Counted from the first letter of the stretch, positions 47,530 through 55,230 are shown. The stretch is DNA of 64,000 nucleotides from RPQJ01 sp963823535 (GCA_963823535.1 CAWGLZ010000001.1:186001-250000), one strand, 5' to 3'. Notes: generated from the letters alone by a model not told the origin. A program made the numbers and translations.

Positions 47530-48960
47530 ATGAACCCTGGCGAGTTCAGGCGCGAGTCCGAGTTCCGCTGGATCATCGACGCCGAGGGGTCGATGCGCGT
47601 GCCGGCGGTGCTCTACGCCGACGAGACGCTGCTGCGGGACATGGACGACAAGGTGCGGCAGCAGATCTGCAACGTGGCCAGCCTGCCCGGCATCGTCGGC
47701 GCCGCCTGCGCGATGCCCGATGCGCACTGGGGGTATGGCTTTCCAATCGGCGGCGTCGCCGCCTTCGATGCCGACGCCGGCGGCGTGGTTTCGGCCGGCG
47801 GCGTCGGCTTCGACATTTCCTGCGGCGTGCGCACGCTGGTCGCGACCTGCACGCGGGAGGCGATCGTCGGCGTACAGGAACCATTGGCGCACGAACTGTC
47901 GCGGGCGATTCCAGCCGGTGTCGGGAGCACGGGCCGCCTGAGTTTGTCGGACGAGGAGATGGACGAGATGCTCACCGGCGGTGCGCGCTGGGCGGTGGGA
48001 CGCGGCTACGGCACGACGACCGACCTCGCACACATCGAGGAAGACGGCTGCGTCGCCGGGGCCGATCCGCGAGCGCTCTCGAAGCGCGCACGCGAGCGCC
48101 AGCGCGAGGAAATGGGCACGCTCGGGTCGGGCAACCATTACCTCGAAGTCCAGGCAGTGACCGAGGTGTTCGATACCGCTGCTGCGGCGGCGTACGGTCT
48201 CGAGGCCGGCCGGGCCGTAGTCAGCATCCATTGCGGTTCGCGCGGCCTCGGTCACCAGGTCGGCACGGACTACCTGCGGGACATGGCGCTGGCGGCGCCG
48301 TCGTTCGGCCTGCACCTGCCGGACCGCGAGCTGGCCTGTGCTCCGATCCGTTCCGACCTGGGCCGGCGTTATCTCGGGGCGATGCGCGCGGCGATGAACT
48401 GCGCGCTGGCGAATCGCCAGATTCTCACGCATCTTTGCCGCGAGGCGATGCACCGGCTCCTGCCGGGAACCGAGTGGCGCTTGCTCTACGACGTCTCCCA
48501 CAACATCTGCAAGGAAGAGGAGCACGAGGTCGACGGCCGGAGTCGTCGGCTGTTCGTACACCGCAAGGGCGCGACGCGCGCCTTCGGGCCTGGTCACCGG
48601 GCGGTACCTGAAGACCTGCGCGCCGCAGGCCAGCCGGTACTGGTCGGCGGGTCAATGGGTACGGCTTCCTACGTCCTGGCAGGGGCATCCACCGGCGAGG
48701 CGCTCGCGTTCGGTTCCGCGTGCCACGGTGCCGGCCGCAGCATGTCGCGGCACCAGGCAACCCGGCAGTGGCGCGGTCGGCAGCTCGTCGACGAACTGGC
48801 CCAGCGCGGCGTCCTCGTCCGCAGTCCGTCCATGCGCGGTGTCGCCGAGGAGGCACCGGGTGCGTACAAGAACGTGGAACGCGTCGTGGACGTTGCCGAG
48901 CGGGCGGGGCTGGCGCGCAAGGTGGCGCGTCTCGAGCCACTGGTGTGCATCAAGGGGTGA
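47530..48960 (+). CDS. rtcB: RNA-splicing ligase RtcB
   Basis: RtcB (476 aa) joins RNA 2',3'-cyclic phosphate or 3'-phosphate ends to 5'-hydroxyl ends with GTP and manganese. The metal site is visible as PDAHWGYGFPIGG, D95 and C98 in GFDISCGVR, GSGNHYLEVQ and IHCGSRGLGHQVG. The SACHGAGRSMSRHQA segment should carry the guanylylated histidine, by recall of the family. VLYADETLL and RKGATRAFGPGH also fit. Bacterial RtcB heals tRNA or rRNA cut by stress nucleases. Unlike the E. coli rtc operon there is no adjacent rtcA or rtcR sigma-54 activator; archease and HPF are the partners here. Confidence 0.95.
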   Translation: MNPGEFRRESEFRWIIDAEGSMRVPAVLYADETLLRDMDDKVRQQICNVASLPGIVGAACAMPDAHWGYGFPIGGVAAFDADAGGVVSAGGVGFDISCGVRTLVATCTREAIVGVQEPLAHELSRAIPAGVGSTGRLSLSDEEMDEMLTGGARWAVGRGYGTTTDLAHIEEDGCVAGADPRALSKRARERQREEMGTLGSGNHYLEVQAVTEVFDTAAAAAYGLEAGRAVVSIHCGSRGLGHQVGTDYLRDMALAAPSFGLHLPDRELACAPIRSDLGRRYLGAMRAAMNCALANRQILTHLCREAMHRLLPGTEWRLLYDVSHNICKEEEHEVDGRSRRLFVHRKGATRAFGPGHRAVPEDLRAAGQPVLVGGSMGTASYVLAGASTGEALAFGSACHGAGRSMSRHQATRQWRGRQLVDELAQRGVLVRSPSMRGVAEEAPGAYKNVERVVDVAERAGLARKVARLEPLVCIKG

Positions 48961-48964
48961 CCGA

Positions 48965-49963
48965 ATGAACGAACCATTGGTTTTCGCGCCACAGGCGAGC
49001 GGACAGTTCGGCGCCCGGGTGGCCGCGGCACTCGGCACGGATCTGTCCCCGATGGAGGAGCGGGAGTTCGAGGGTGGCGAGCACAAGACGCGGCCGCTCG
49101 TCAGCGTGCGGGGCAGGGACGTCTACGTCGTTCAATCGCTGAGCGGGGACGGTGCGGGGAGCGCCAATGACCGCCTGTGCCGCTTGCTGTTCTTCGTCGC
49201 GGGGCTCAAGGACAGCGGGGCCGCGCGCGTCACGGCCTGCCTGCCGTACCTGGCCTACGGTCGCAAGGATCGGCGCACCAAGGAGCGCGACCCCGTCACG
49301 CTGAGGTACGTGGCCCAGTTGATAGAGGCGGTCGGTACCGACCACGTGCTGGGGCTCGACGCCCACAACCTCGCGGCCTTCGAGAACGCGTTCCGCTGCC
49401 CCGTGGACCATCTCGAGGCCGCGCCGCTGATGGCATCGCACCTGGCCGCTCGCGTGGGCAATGCGCCCGTGTGCATCGTATCGCCCGACATCGGTGGCGC
49501 GAAGCGTGCGCAGCGGTTGCAGGAACTGCTCGCCACCCGCACTGGCCGGGAGGTGGGCTTCGCAATCATCGACAAGCGTCGCAGCAGCGGCATCGTTTCC
49601 GGCGGCGACCTCGTCGTCGGGCCGGTCGAGGGCTGTCACGCCGTGCTGGTCGACGACCTGATCAGCGCGGGCACGACGCTCATGCGGGCGGTGCGGGCCT
49701 GCCGCAAGGCGGGAGCGTTGAGCGTCGACGCCTTCGCCACGCACGGCGTGTTCCTGCCCGAGGCGCGCCAGCTGCTCGGGCCCGACGGTCCCGAGTCCCT
49801 CGTGGTGACGGACTCGATACTGCCGACGCGCATCGGCGGCACCGAGGACGCGCGCCGAGTCGTCGTGCTCGAGGCGTCCGCACTCTTTGGCGAGGCGATC
49901 CGTCGGATCGCAAGCGGGGAGTCGGTCGTGGCGCTGCGGGAACTCGAGCCGCGCCCTCGCTAG
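48965..49963 (+). CDS. PRPP synthetase-like protein (second Prs)
   Basis: This 332-residue protein is a divergent paralogue of Prs. It keeps the ATP-binding loop LAYGRKDRRTKERDPVTLRY, the active-site histidine region LGLDAHNLAAFENAF, DIGGAKRAQRLQELL and the PRPP loop HAVLVDDLISAGTTL. It differs from the housekeeping Prs at 35689 across the flexible-loop and allosteric regions. It starts 4 nt after rtcB. With pncB nearby and a further phosphoribosyltransferase at 51089, it may supply PRPP for salvage during stress. True PRPP synthetase activity is likely but unproven. Its TAG overlaps the stop of the convergent gene by 2 nt. Confidence 0.85.
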   Translation: MNEPLVFAPQASGQFGARVAAALGTDLSPMEEREFEGGEHKTRPLVSVRGRDVYVVQSLSGDGAGSANDRLCRLLFFVAGLKDSGAARVTACLPYLAYGRKDRRTKERDPVTLRYVAQLIEAVGTDHVLGLDAHNLAAFENAFRCPVDHLEAAPLMASHLAARVGNAPVCIVSPDIGGAKRAQRLQELLATRTGREVGFAIIDKRRSSGIVSGGDLVVGPVEGCHAVLVDDLISAGTTLMRAVRACRKAGALSVDAFATHGVFLPEARQLLGPDGPESLVVTDSILPTRIGGTEDARRVVVLEASALFGEAIRRIASGESVVALRELEPRPR

Positions 49964-50988
49964 GAGGCTGCCCGCATCGCATCCTCGCGCGCCGCCGCCA
50001 GGTAGTCGCGCGCGGTCGAGTACCAGACCTCCGGCGACCCGCCGTCCGGCTCGCCTGCGCGCCAGACGTAGAGCTTGGCGCGCGTCGCCGCACGATGGCT
50101 GCGGTAGAAGCGCAGCAGTCGTTCGGGCGCCGCGTCGTCGAGGCGCTGCAGGCACTCGCGGAGCAGCCAGCGCCCCGTCGTGCCATGCCCGAGTCGGGCG
50201 CATTCCAGTTCCAGGAAGCTGAGTTCCTCGGCACGGTCCAGGATCCTGAGGTTGCGGTCGAACTCCAGGCAGTCGATCACGGCCGGGGGGGTATCCAGCA
50301 GGATGTGCTCCGGACGCAGGTCGCCGTGCGCCTCGACGACGCACCCTTGCGTCGCGCGTGCCTCGACCAGTGCACGGTGCCGATCCAGAAACGCGACCTG
50401 TGCCCCGCAGGTGGCGGCGGCCGCATCACGCTCGAATCCATCGAGAACGTCGTTGTTGGCCATGACCTGCCGGCGAAGTCGGGCGTCGAGATCCGGCCCG
50501 TGCGTGAGCGCAGGGTCTTCCCGCAAATAGAAGTCCGCCAGCAGCGCGATCACCGGTTGCAGCGCGTGGTGTGACGCGGCGCCGCGCGTGAGCTGCACGT
50601 CGAGCATGCGGCTGCGATCCAGGCGCCGCATCTCCACGAGCCAGTCGACGATTTCACCGTCGCCGCCAATGGCGAACCGTCCCGAGGCGGCCCGGGTCAG
50701 GGGTCGGGTTCCCAGGTACACGTGCGTTGCGAGCCGCCGGTTGAGCCGGACCTCTTCCTCGGAGTCGTGGCGACGGGCCGCGAGCGTGCCGTAGTCCATC
50801 GTGTCGCGCCGTACCGGCTTGCGCAGCTTCCAGGCGCGCTCGCCAACGAGGAACACCCACGCGAAGTGAGTCTCGATCGCTTCATCGCCCGGGCCGAGCA
50901 GACTGCCCAGGTATCGCACCTTCGTGGCGATGGTGACGGTGTCGGCGCCATCCTGCGGCGGCCGTGGCGGGCGGCCCGGTGGGTTCAT
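49960..50988 (-). CDS. Aminoglycoside phosphotransferase-like protein, single domain
   Basis: This 342-residue protein has an APH-like kinase fold. The nucleotide region is FAWVFLVGERAWKLRKPVRR, the catalytic loop is EAHGDLRPEHILLD, and the metal-binding segment is VIDCLEFDRNLRILDRAEEL. It is plainly homologous to the N-terminal domain of the protein at 43004-44593: both share the YGT/YSS-type turn, E(V/L)RLNRR and the YLG(T/V)xPxT motif. It lacks the C-terminal P-loop kinase domain. The ATG at 50988 is chosen because an upstream extension would be low in similarity. The substrate is unknown. Confidence 0.82.
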   Translation of the reverse strand: MNPPGRPPRPPQDGADTVTIATKVRYLGSLLGPGDEAIETHFAWVFLVGERAWKLRKPVRRDTMDYGTLAARRHDSEEEVRLNRRLATHVYLGTRPLTRAASGRFAIGGDGEIVDWLVEMRRLDRSRMLDVQLTRGAASHHALQPVIALLADFYLREDPALTHGPDLDARLRRQVMANNDVLDGFERDAAAATCGAQVAFLDRHRALVEARATQGCVVEAHGDLRPEHILLDTPPAVIDCLEFDRNLRILDRAEELSFLELECARLGHGTTGRWLLRECLQRLDDAAPERLLRFYRSHRAATRAKLYVWRAGEPDGGSPEVWYSTARDYLAAAREDAMRAAS

Positions 50989-51018
50989 GGGCGATGGTTC
51001 CTGTCGGTCAGCATAGCA

Positions 51019-51030
51019 CTTAGGTACATG
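51019..51030 (+). repeat. Copy 2 of the shared upstream motif CTTAGGTACA
   Basis: CTTAGGTACATG lies 59 nt upstream of the phosphoribosyltransferase start and 31 nt upstream of the divergent APH-like gene. Its first ten bases are identical to the copy at 41979. Confidence 0.4.
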
Positions 51031-51088
51031 CGCGAATGTCGGTGCGGTCGCGCGTGCGGAATATTCGGGAAGACACGGGAGACATCGC

Positions 51089-51772
51089 ATGCGGCGCATC
51101 TATGCCGATCGTGCGGATGCCGGCCGGGCGCTGGCAGCCGCACTCCAGCGCTGGCGCTCTGCGCCCGACACTCTGGTCCTCGCCCTGCCGCGCGGCGGTG
51201 TGCCCGTGGCCTTCGAGGTCGCGCGCGAACTCGATCTGCCGCTCGACGTGGTCGTGGTGCGCAAGCTGGGCCTGCCGTCGCAGCCCGAACTCGCGATGGG
51301 CGCGATTGCCAGTGGCGGTGCTGTCGTCGTGAACGAGGACGTCGTCCGCTACCTCCCGGAGCGGGGTGATGCGTTCGAGGTCGTGCGCGCCCGGGAGCAG
51401 TCCGAGCTCGGGCGTCGCGAGCGCGAATATCGCGGCGACCGGCCTGCATTCGACGTCAAGGGCAGGACGGGCATCCTGGTCGACGATGGGCTGGCAACCG
51501 GGGCCACGATGGAAGCGGCCGTACGCGCACTTCGTGCGCTCGGGGCGAGCCGGGTCGTGGCCGCCGTGCCGGTGGCATCGAGCGAGGCCCGCGACCGGAT
51601 TGCAGCGGTCGCCGACGAGGTCGTCTGCCTCGCAACGCCCGACTTCTTCAGCGCCGTGGGCCAGTGGTATCAGGATTTCGGGCAGACCTCCGACGGCGAG
51701 GTGCGCGACCTGCTCGCGCGCGCGCATGCTACGCTTTCGTCCGCGGACGACGCGGCAGGAGGTGGGCCATGA
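51089..51772 (+). CDS. Phosphoribosyltransferase-family protein
   Basis: This 227-residue type I phosphoribosyltransferase has the PRPP motif GILVDDGLATGATMEAAV (about 130-147). The N-terminal region LALPRGGVPVAFEVARELDL and VVRKLGLPSQPELAMGAIAS match the family annotated only as predicted phosphoribosyltransferase. The base substrate is unknown. Such genes often sit in dormancy and low-oxygen clusters, which fits the neighbours. The stop overlaps the cupin ATG by 4 nt. Confidence 0.87.
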   Translation: MRRIYADRADAGRALAAALQRWRSAPDTLVLALPRGGVPVAFEVARELDLPLDVVVVRKLGLPSQPELAMGAIASGGAVVVNEDVVRYLPERGDAFEVVRAREQSELGRREREYRGDRPAFDVKGRTGILVDDGLATGATMEAAVRALRALGASRVVAAVPVASSEARDRIAAVADEVVCLATPDFFSAVGQWYQDFGQTSDGEVRDLLARAHATLSSADDAAGGGP

Positions 51773-52150
51773 CTGATCTGGGTCCCGAAGTCATCCGGAT
51801 CGACGAGTTCAGCGGCAGCGAAGACGCGCTGGAGCTCGATCCGGCGCGCCTCGCGCCGGAAAGCCCGGTGCCCGCGCAGTTCGTCCGCAATCTGTTCACC
51901 GACGACACCGGCCGCTTCTTCGCCGGTATCTGGCGCAGCAGCCTCGGGCGCCTGGCGGGTCTCCTACACCGAGAACGAACTGTGCGTCCTGACGGAGGGC
52001 CGGGTGCGGATCTCGGATGACCACGGACACTCCTGGACGTTTGGACCGGGCGATTGCTTCGTGATGCCCGCGGGTTTCAAGGGGCTCTGGGAAGTGCTCG
52101 AGCCCGCCCGCAAGTTCTACGCGATCTTCGAACCCCAGACGGCCGTCTGA
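51769..52150 (+). pseudogene. Cupin-domain protein, interrupted by one frameshift
   Basis: The ATG at 51769 has a good ribosome-binding site (GGAGG). The first frame reads through FVRNLFTDDTGRFFAGIWRS. After about 51941-51950 the sequence continues in another frame as WRVSYTENELCVLTEGRVRI, HGHSWTFGPGDCFVMPAGFK and FYAIFEPQTAV, ending at TGA 52148-52150. Joined, this is a normal small cupin of about 126 residues of the DUF861 (EutQ-like) type. One extra base in AGCAGCCTCGGG would explain the break. It is the distal partner of the phosphoribosyltransferase gene. Confidence 0.75.
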
Positions 52151-52320
52151 TCGGCCGCCGATGATCCATGTCGGTGCGCGGCGGCGGCGCCGTTGCGCTG
52201 CTGCGGTGCAGTATCGACCTGTTCCGGCGCCAATCCGGCCATGTTGACTGGCATGCTTCATGCACATTCCGCGCCGACGTCCTCGGCCAGCCGGAGAGTG
52301 GGCTGAATCCGTATCACTTC

Positions 52321-52329
52321 TGATACACT
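52321..52329 (+). promoter_or_regulatory. Candidate extended -10 promoter of the TorF-type gene
   Basis: TGATACACT contains an extended -10 (TGn followed by TACACT). No good -35 is present. It lies 54 nt upstream of the start codon. The rest of the 233-nt gap between the cupin and this gene shows GC-rich inverted repeats but no other identifiable element. Confidence 0.35.
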
Positions 52330-52383
52330 GCCTCTACTAGCCGAATGAAACGTGTGGCTTTTTTGCAACGTAAGGGGTGCAAC

Positions 52384-53106
52384 ATGAAATTGAGTCAAGG
52401 CTTGGCGGCAGTCGCGCTGATGGCGTCGGCCACGGTGGCGAGCGCCGAGATCACGGGCACGGTGACGGCGGTCAGTGACTACGATTTCCGCGGAGTCAGC
52501 CTCAGTGCGACGGATCCTGCGCTGCAGGGCAGCATCGACTGGGCGTCCGACGGCGGCTTCTATCTCGGCGCCTGGGCGAGCAACATCGACTACGGCAACG
52601 AATTCGACGGCAACATCGAACTCGACCTGTACGGCGGTTTTGCCGGCGAGACCGAGGGTGGCCTCGGCTGGGACGTCGGTCTCGTCTGGTACACCTATCC
52701 GGATTCCAGCAGCAGCCGGACGAAGTTCTCGATCGAGGACTACCCGGAACTGTACTTCGGCATCAGCTACAGCTTCCTCGAGCTCAAGCAGTGGTACACG
52801 AACGACTACGCCGGCTCGGATGACGACGGCTGGTACACGGAGGGCAACCTCAGCTATGACCTGCCGGCCAACTTCTCGGTGTCGGCGCATCTCGGTTACA
52901 ACTACGGCGACGCGTTCGACAAGAGCGAGTACATGGACTACTCGATCGGCGTGGGCTATTCGATTGCCAACTTCGACTTCGAACTGAAGTGGGTTGACAA
53001 CGACCTGTCGAAGAACGACTGGCTCTACACCAAGGACGACGTCTTCAACACCGAAGGTCGCGCGATCTTCTCGGTGTCCACCACGTTCCCGTGGTCGAAC
53101 GAGTAA
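52384..53106 (+). CDS. TorF-family putative outer-membrane porin
   Basis: This 240-residue protein has a clear signal peptide (MKLSQGLAAVALMASATVASA, cleaved near residue 21). Alternating aromatic and polar strands typical of a small beta barrel follow: TAVSDYDFRGVSLSATDPAL is the family signature near the start, with VGLVWYTYPDSSS, PELYFGISYSFLELKQWYT and FSVSAHLGYNYGDAF. It ends FSVSTTFPWSNE. ATG 52384 is chosen because it gives the signal peptide and follows AAGGGG. The protein is acidic and Asp/Tyr-rich, unlike its cytoplasmic neighbours. A strong terminator follows, so it is probably a monocistronic gene. The cargo is unknown. Confidence 0.88.
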   Translation: MKLSQGLAAVALMASATVASAEITGTVTAVSDYDFRGVSLSATDPALQGSIDWASDGGFYLGAWASNIDYGNEFDGNIELDLYGGFAGETEGGLGWDVGLVWYTYPDSSSSRTKFSIEDYPELYFGISYSFLELKQWYTNDYAGSDDDGWYTEGNLSYDLPANFSVSAHLGYNYGDAFDKSEYMDYSIGVGYSIANFDFELKWVDNDLSKNDWLYTKDDVFNTEGRAIFSVSTTFPWSNE

Positions 53107-53151
53107 GGACCTGATCCCGGGCTCCGGTCGAACCGGAGTCCGTGAGACGCG

Positions 53152-53190
53152 AACGCCCGGTCCCCGCGAGGGGGCCGGGCGTTCTTCTTT
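53152..53190 (+). terminator. Rho-independent terminator after the TorF-type gene
   Basis: AACGCCCGGTCCCC (53152-53165) pairs with GGGGGCCGGGCGTT (53170-53183) around the loop GCGA, with one T-G wobble, then CTTCTTT. A smaller perfect hairpin (CTCCGGT/ACCGGAG, 53122-53138) lies just upstream. The structure may also serve the convergent aminotransferase gene, which ends at 53217. Confidence 0.9.
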
Positions 53191-53216
53191 CCGGGAAGCG
53201 GCAGGATCGTGCCTGG

Positions 53217-54545
53217 TCAGGCGGTTTCCCGCAGCACTTCGGCCAGCTTGCCGAACAGTTCGTCCACGTGCGTCCGTTCGATGATGAGCGGCGGCGACAG
53301 CGCGATGATGTCTCCCGTGACGCGCACCAGGATCCCCTTCTCGAACGCGCGAACGAACACGTCGAAACCGCGGGCACCGGGCTTGCCCGCGATGGGCTCG
53401 AGTTCGACGGCGCCGATGAGCCCGAGGTTGCGCAGGTCGATGACGTGGGGCAGGCCCTTGAGCGAGTGCACGGCGTCGGCCCAGTCGTCGGCGATCTCCG
53501 CGGCGCGCGTCAGCAGCCCGTCGCGGCGATAGATCTGCTGCGTGGCGATACCGGCGGCGCAGGCAACCGGGTGCGCGGAATAGGTGTAGCCGTGGAACAG
53601 TTCGATGGCGCTGTCGGGACCCTGCATGAAGGTCTGGTAGATCTCCCTGCGGGCCGCGACGGCTCCCATCGGGATGGCGCCATTGGTGAGACCCTTGGCC
53701 ATGGTGATCATGTCCGGCGTCACGTCGAAATGCTGCGCGGCGAAGGGTGAGCCGAGTCGCCCGAAACCGGTGATCACCTCGTCGAAGATCAGCAGGATGC
53801 CGTGCTTCGAGCAGATCTCGCGCAGGCGCTTCAGGTACCCCTGCGGCGGAATCAGCACGCCGGTCGACCCTGCGACGGGTTCCACGATCACGGCGGCGAT
53901 GTTGCTTGCGTCATGGAGCGCCACGATGCGCTCCAGGTCGTCGGCGAGGTGCGCTCCCCAGGCGGGTTCGCCCCGGGTGTAGGCGTTGTGGGCCAGGTCG
54001 TGGGTGTGCGGCAGATGGTCGACGCCCGGCAACTGCGTGCCGAAGAACTTGCGGTTGTTGACCATGCCGCCGACCGAGATGCCGCCGAACCCGACGCCGT
54101 GGTAGCCGCGCTCGCGGCCGATGAAGCGGGTGCGCGTTCCCTCGCCGCGCGCGCGGTGGTAGGCGAGGGCGATCTTCAGGGCGGTATCCACGGACTCGGA
54201 TCCGGAGTTCGTGAAGAACACGTGGTCGAGGCCGTCCGGCAGCCATTCCACCACGGCGTTGGCGAGTTCGAACGCGCCCGGGTGACCCATCTGGAAGGGT
54301 GGCGCGTACTCCATCTCCGCGATCTGGTGGCTCACCGCGTCCGCGATCTCGCGCCGGCCGTGACCGGCGTTGACGCACCACAGGCCCGCGACACCGTCCA
54401 GGATCTGCCGGCCGTCCGGGGTCCAGTAGTGCATGCCGGACGCCCGCGCCAGCAGGCGCGGCCTGGCCTTGAACTGGCGATTGGCCGTGAACGGCATCCA
54501 GAAGGCTTCGAGCTCTGCGCGATCAATCGTTGTCTGGGCTGACAT
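53217..54545 (-). CDS. Omega-amino acid:pyruvate aminotransferase (class III)
   Basis: This 442-residue PLP enzyme resembles the Pseudomonas beta-alanine/omega-amino acid:pyruvate transaminase. The N-terminus WMPFTANRQFKARPRLLARA and GLWCVNAGHGRREIADAV are diagnostic. FTNSGSESVDTALKIA binds the cofactor phosphate, LLIFDEVITGFGRLG has the PLP-ring Asp, and MAKGLTNGAIPMGAV has the Schiff-base lysine. It could deaminate beta-alanine, GABA or putrescine-type amines with pyruvate. It is divergent from an XRE-cupin regulator and an aldehyde dehydrogenase that could oxidise the resulting semialdehyde. Confidence 0.92.
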   Translation of the reverse strand: MSAQTTIDRAELEAFWMPFTANRQFKARPRLLARASGMHYWTPDGRQILDGVAGLWCVNAGHGRREIADAVSHQIAEMEYAPPFQMGHPGAFELANAVVEWLPDGLDHVFFTNSGSESVDTALKIALAYHRARGEGTRTRFIGRERGYHGVGFGGISVGGMVNNRKFFGTQLPGVDHLPHTHDLAHNAYTRGEPAWGAHLADDLERIVALHDASNIAAVIVEPVAGSTGVLIPPQGYLKRLREICSKHGILLIFDEVITGFGRLGSPFAAQHFDVTPDMITMAKGLTNGAIPMGAVAARREIYQTFMQGPDSAIELFHGYTYSAHPVACAAGIATQQIYRRDGLLTRAAEIADDWADAVHSLKGLPHVIDLRNLGLIGAVELEPIAGKPGARGFDVFVRAFEKGILVRVTGDIIALSPPLIIERTHVDELFGKLAEVLRETA

Positions 54546-54577
54546 GGGGCGTGCCGCGGTGGGTGGGGAAGGCCGGG

Positions 54578-54606
54578 ATGATAAGAAAAATTGACACCCG
54601 CCTCAA
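54578..54606 (-). promoter_or_regulatory. Predicted promoter of the aminotransferase gene
   Basis: On the minus strand TTGAGG (54606-54601) and TATCAT (54583-54578, five of six matches) are separated by exactly 17 nt. The start codon at 54545 lies about 33 nt downstream of the -10. The element overlaps the plus-strand promoter of the regulator gene. Confidence 0.55.
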
Positions 54607-54620
54607 ACGGACCCGAAACT
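54591..54620 (+). promoter_or_regulatory. Predicted promoter of the XRE-cupin regulator gene
   Basis: A perfect -35, TTGACA (54591-54596), is followed 18 nt later by GAAACT (54615-54620), a weak -10. It overlaps the aminotransferase promoter on the opposite strand, so a single bound regulator could act on both. The same TTG could be misread as the regulator start codon. Confidence 0.4.
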
Positions 54621-54641
54621 TCGGCCACTTACGCGGCTCGT

Positions 54642-55220
54642 GTGCAGGATATTGAACACCCCGTGGCAGCCCTGACCCTCGACGTGGGCGCGCACCTGCG
54701 CGCCGTACGCATCCTCTACGGACTCTCCCAGCGCGAGCTGGCCAAGCGTGCCGGGGTCACGAACGGACTGATCTCGCTCATCGAGCAGAACCGCGTGAGC
54801 CCCTCGGTGAGCTCACTGAAGAAGGTGCTGGACGGCATTCCCATGTCCCTTGCGGAGTTCTTCACACTCGACCTGTCGGCAAGCCCGCAGGTCTTCTTCC
54901 AGCGCGACGAACTCACCGACCTCGGCGACCGATCGGTGTCGTTGCGCCTCGTGGCGGCAAGACGTCCCAACCGGTCCATGTCCGTCATGCACGAACGGTA
55001 CGCGCCCGGCGCCGACACGGGCGCAGACATGCTGCGGCACGAGGGCGAGGAGGGTGGCGTCGTCGTGCGCGGCCGCATCGAGCTCACCGTCGGGGGCGAG
55101 ACCCGCGTGCTGAATCCCGGGGACGCCTACTACTTCACGAGCGCGATTCCGCACCGATTCCGTAACACCGGCACCGACGCCTGCGAGATCATCTCCGCCA
55201 GCACGCCGCCGACCTTCTGA
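54642..55220 (+). CDS. XRE-family regulator with C-terminal cupin sensor (PuuR-like)
   Basis: This protein of about 192 residues has an XRE helix-turn-helix near the N-terminus (LRAVRILYGLSQRELAKRAG, VTNGLISLIEQNRVSPSVSS). A C-terminal cupin follows (MSVMHERYAPGADTG, HEGEEGGVVVRGRIELTVGG, NPGDAYYFTSAIPHRFRN). The layout matches PuuR, which senses putrescine in E. coli and represses its catabolic genes. The start is uncertain: GTG 54642 is taken, GTG 54663 is possible, and TTG 54591 is unlikely because it is the predicted -35. It is 10 nt upstream of the aldehyde dehydrogenase and divergent from the aminotransferase; it probably controls both. Confidence 0.87.
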   Translation: MQDIEHPVAALTLDVGAHLRAVRILYGLSQRELAKRAGVTNGLISLIEQNRVSPSVSSLKKVLDGIPMSLAEFFTLDLSASPQVFFQRDELTDLGDRSVSLRLVAARRPNRSMSVMHERYAPGADTGADMLRHEGEEGGVVVRGRIELTVGGETRVLNPGDAYYFTSAIPHRFRNTGTDACEIISASTPPTF

Positions 55221-55230
55221 GAGCCTCTAC

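Noticed and set aside
54591..54641. N-terminal extension of the XRE-cupin regulator from TTG 54591
   Set aside because: The TTG is part of a perfect -35 hexamer, and the extra 17 residues are unlike any family N-terminus.
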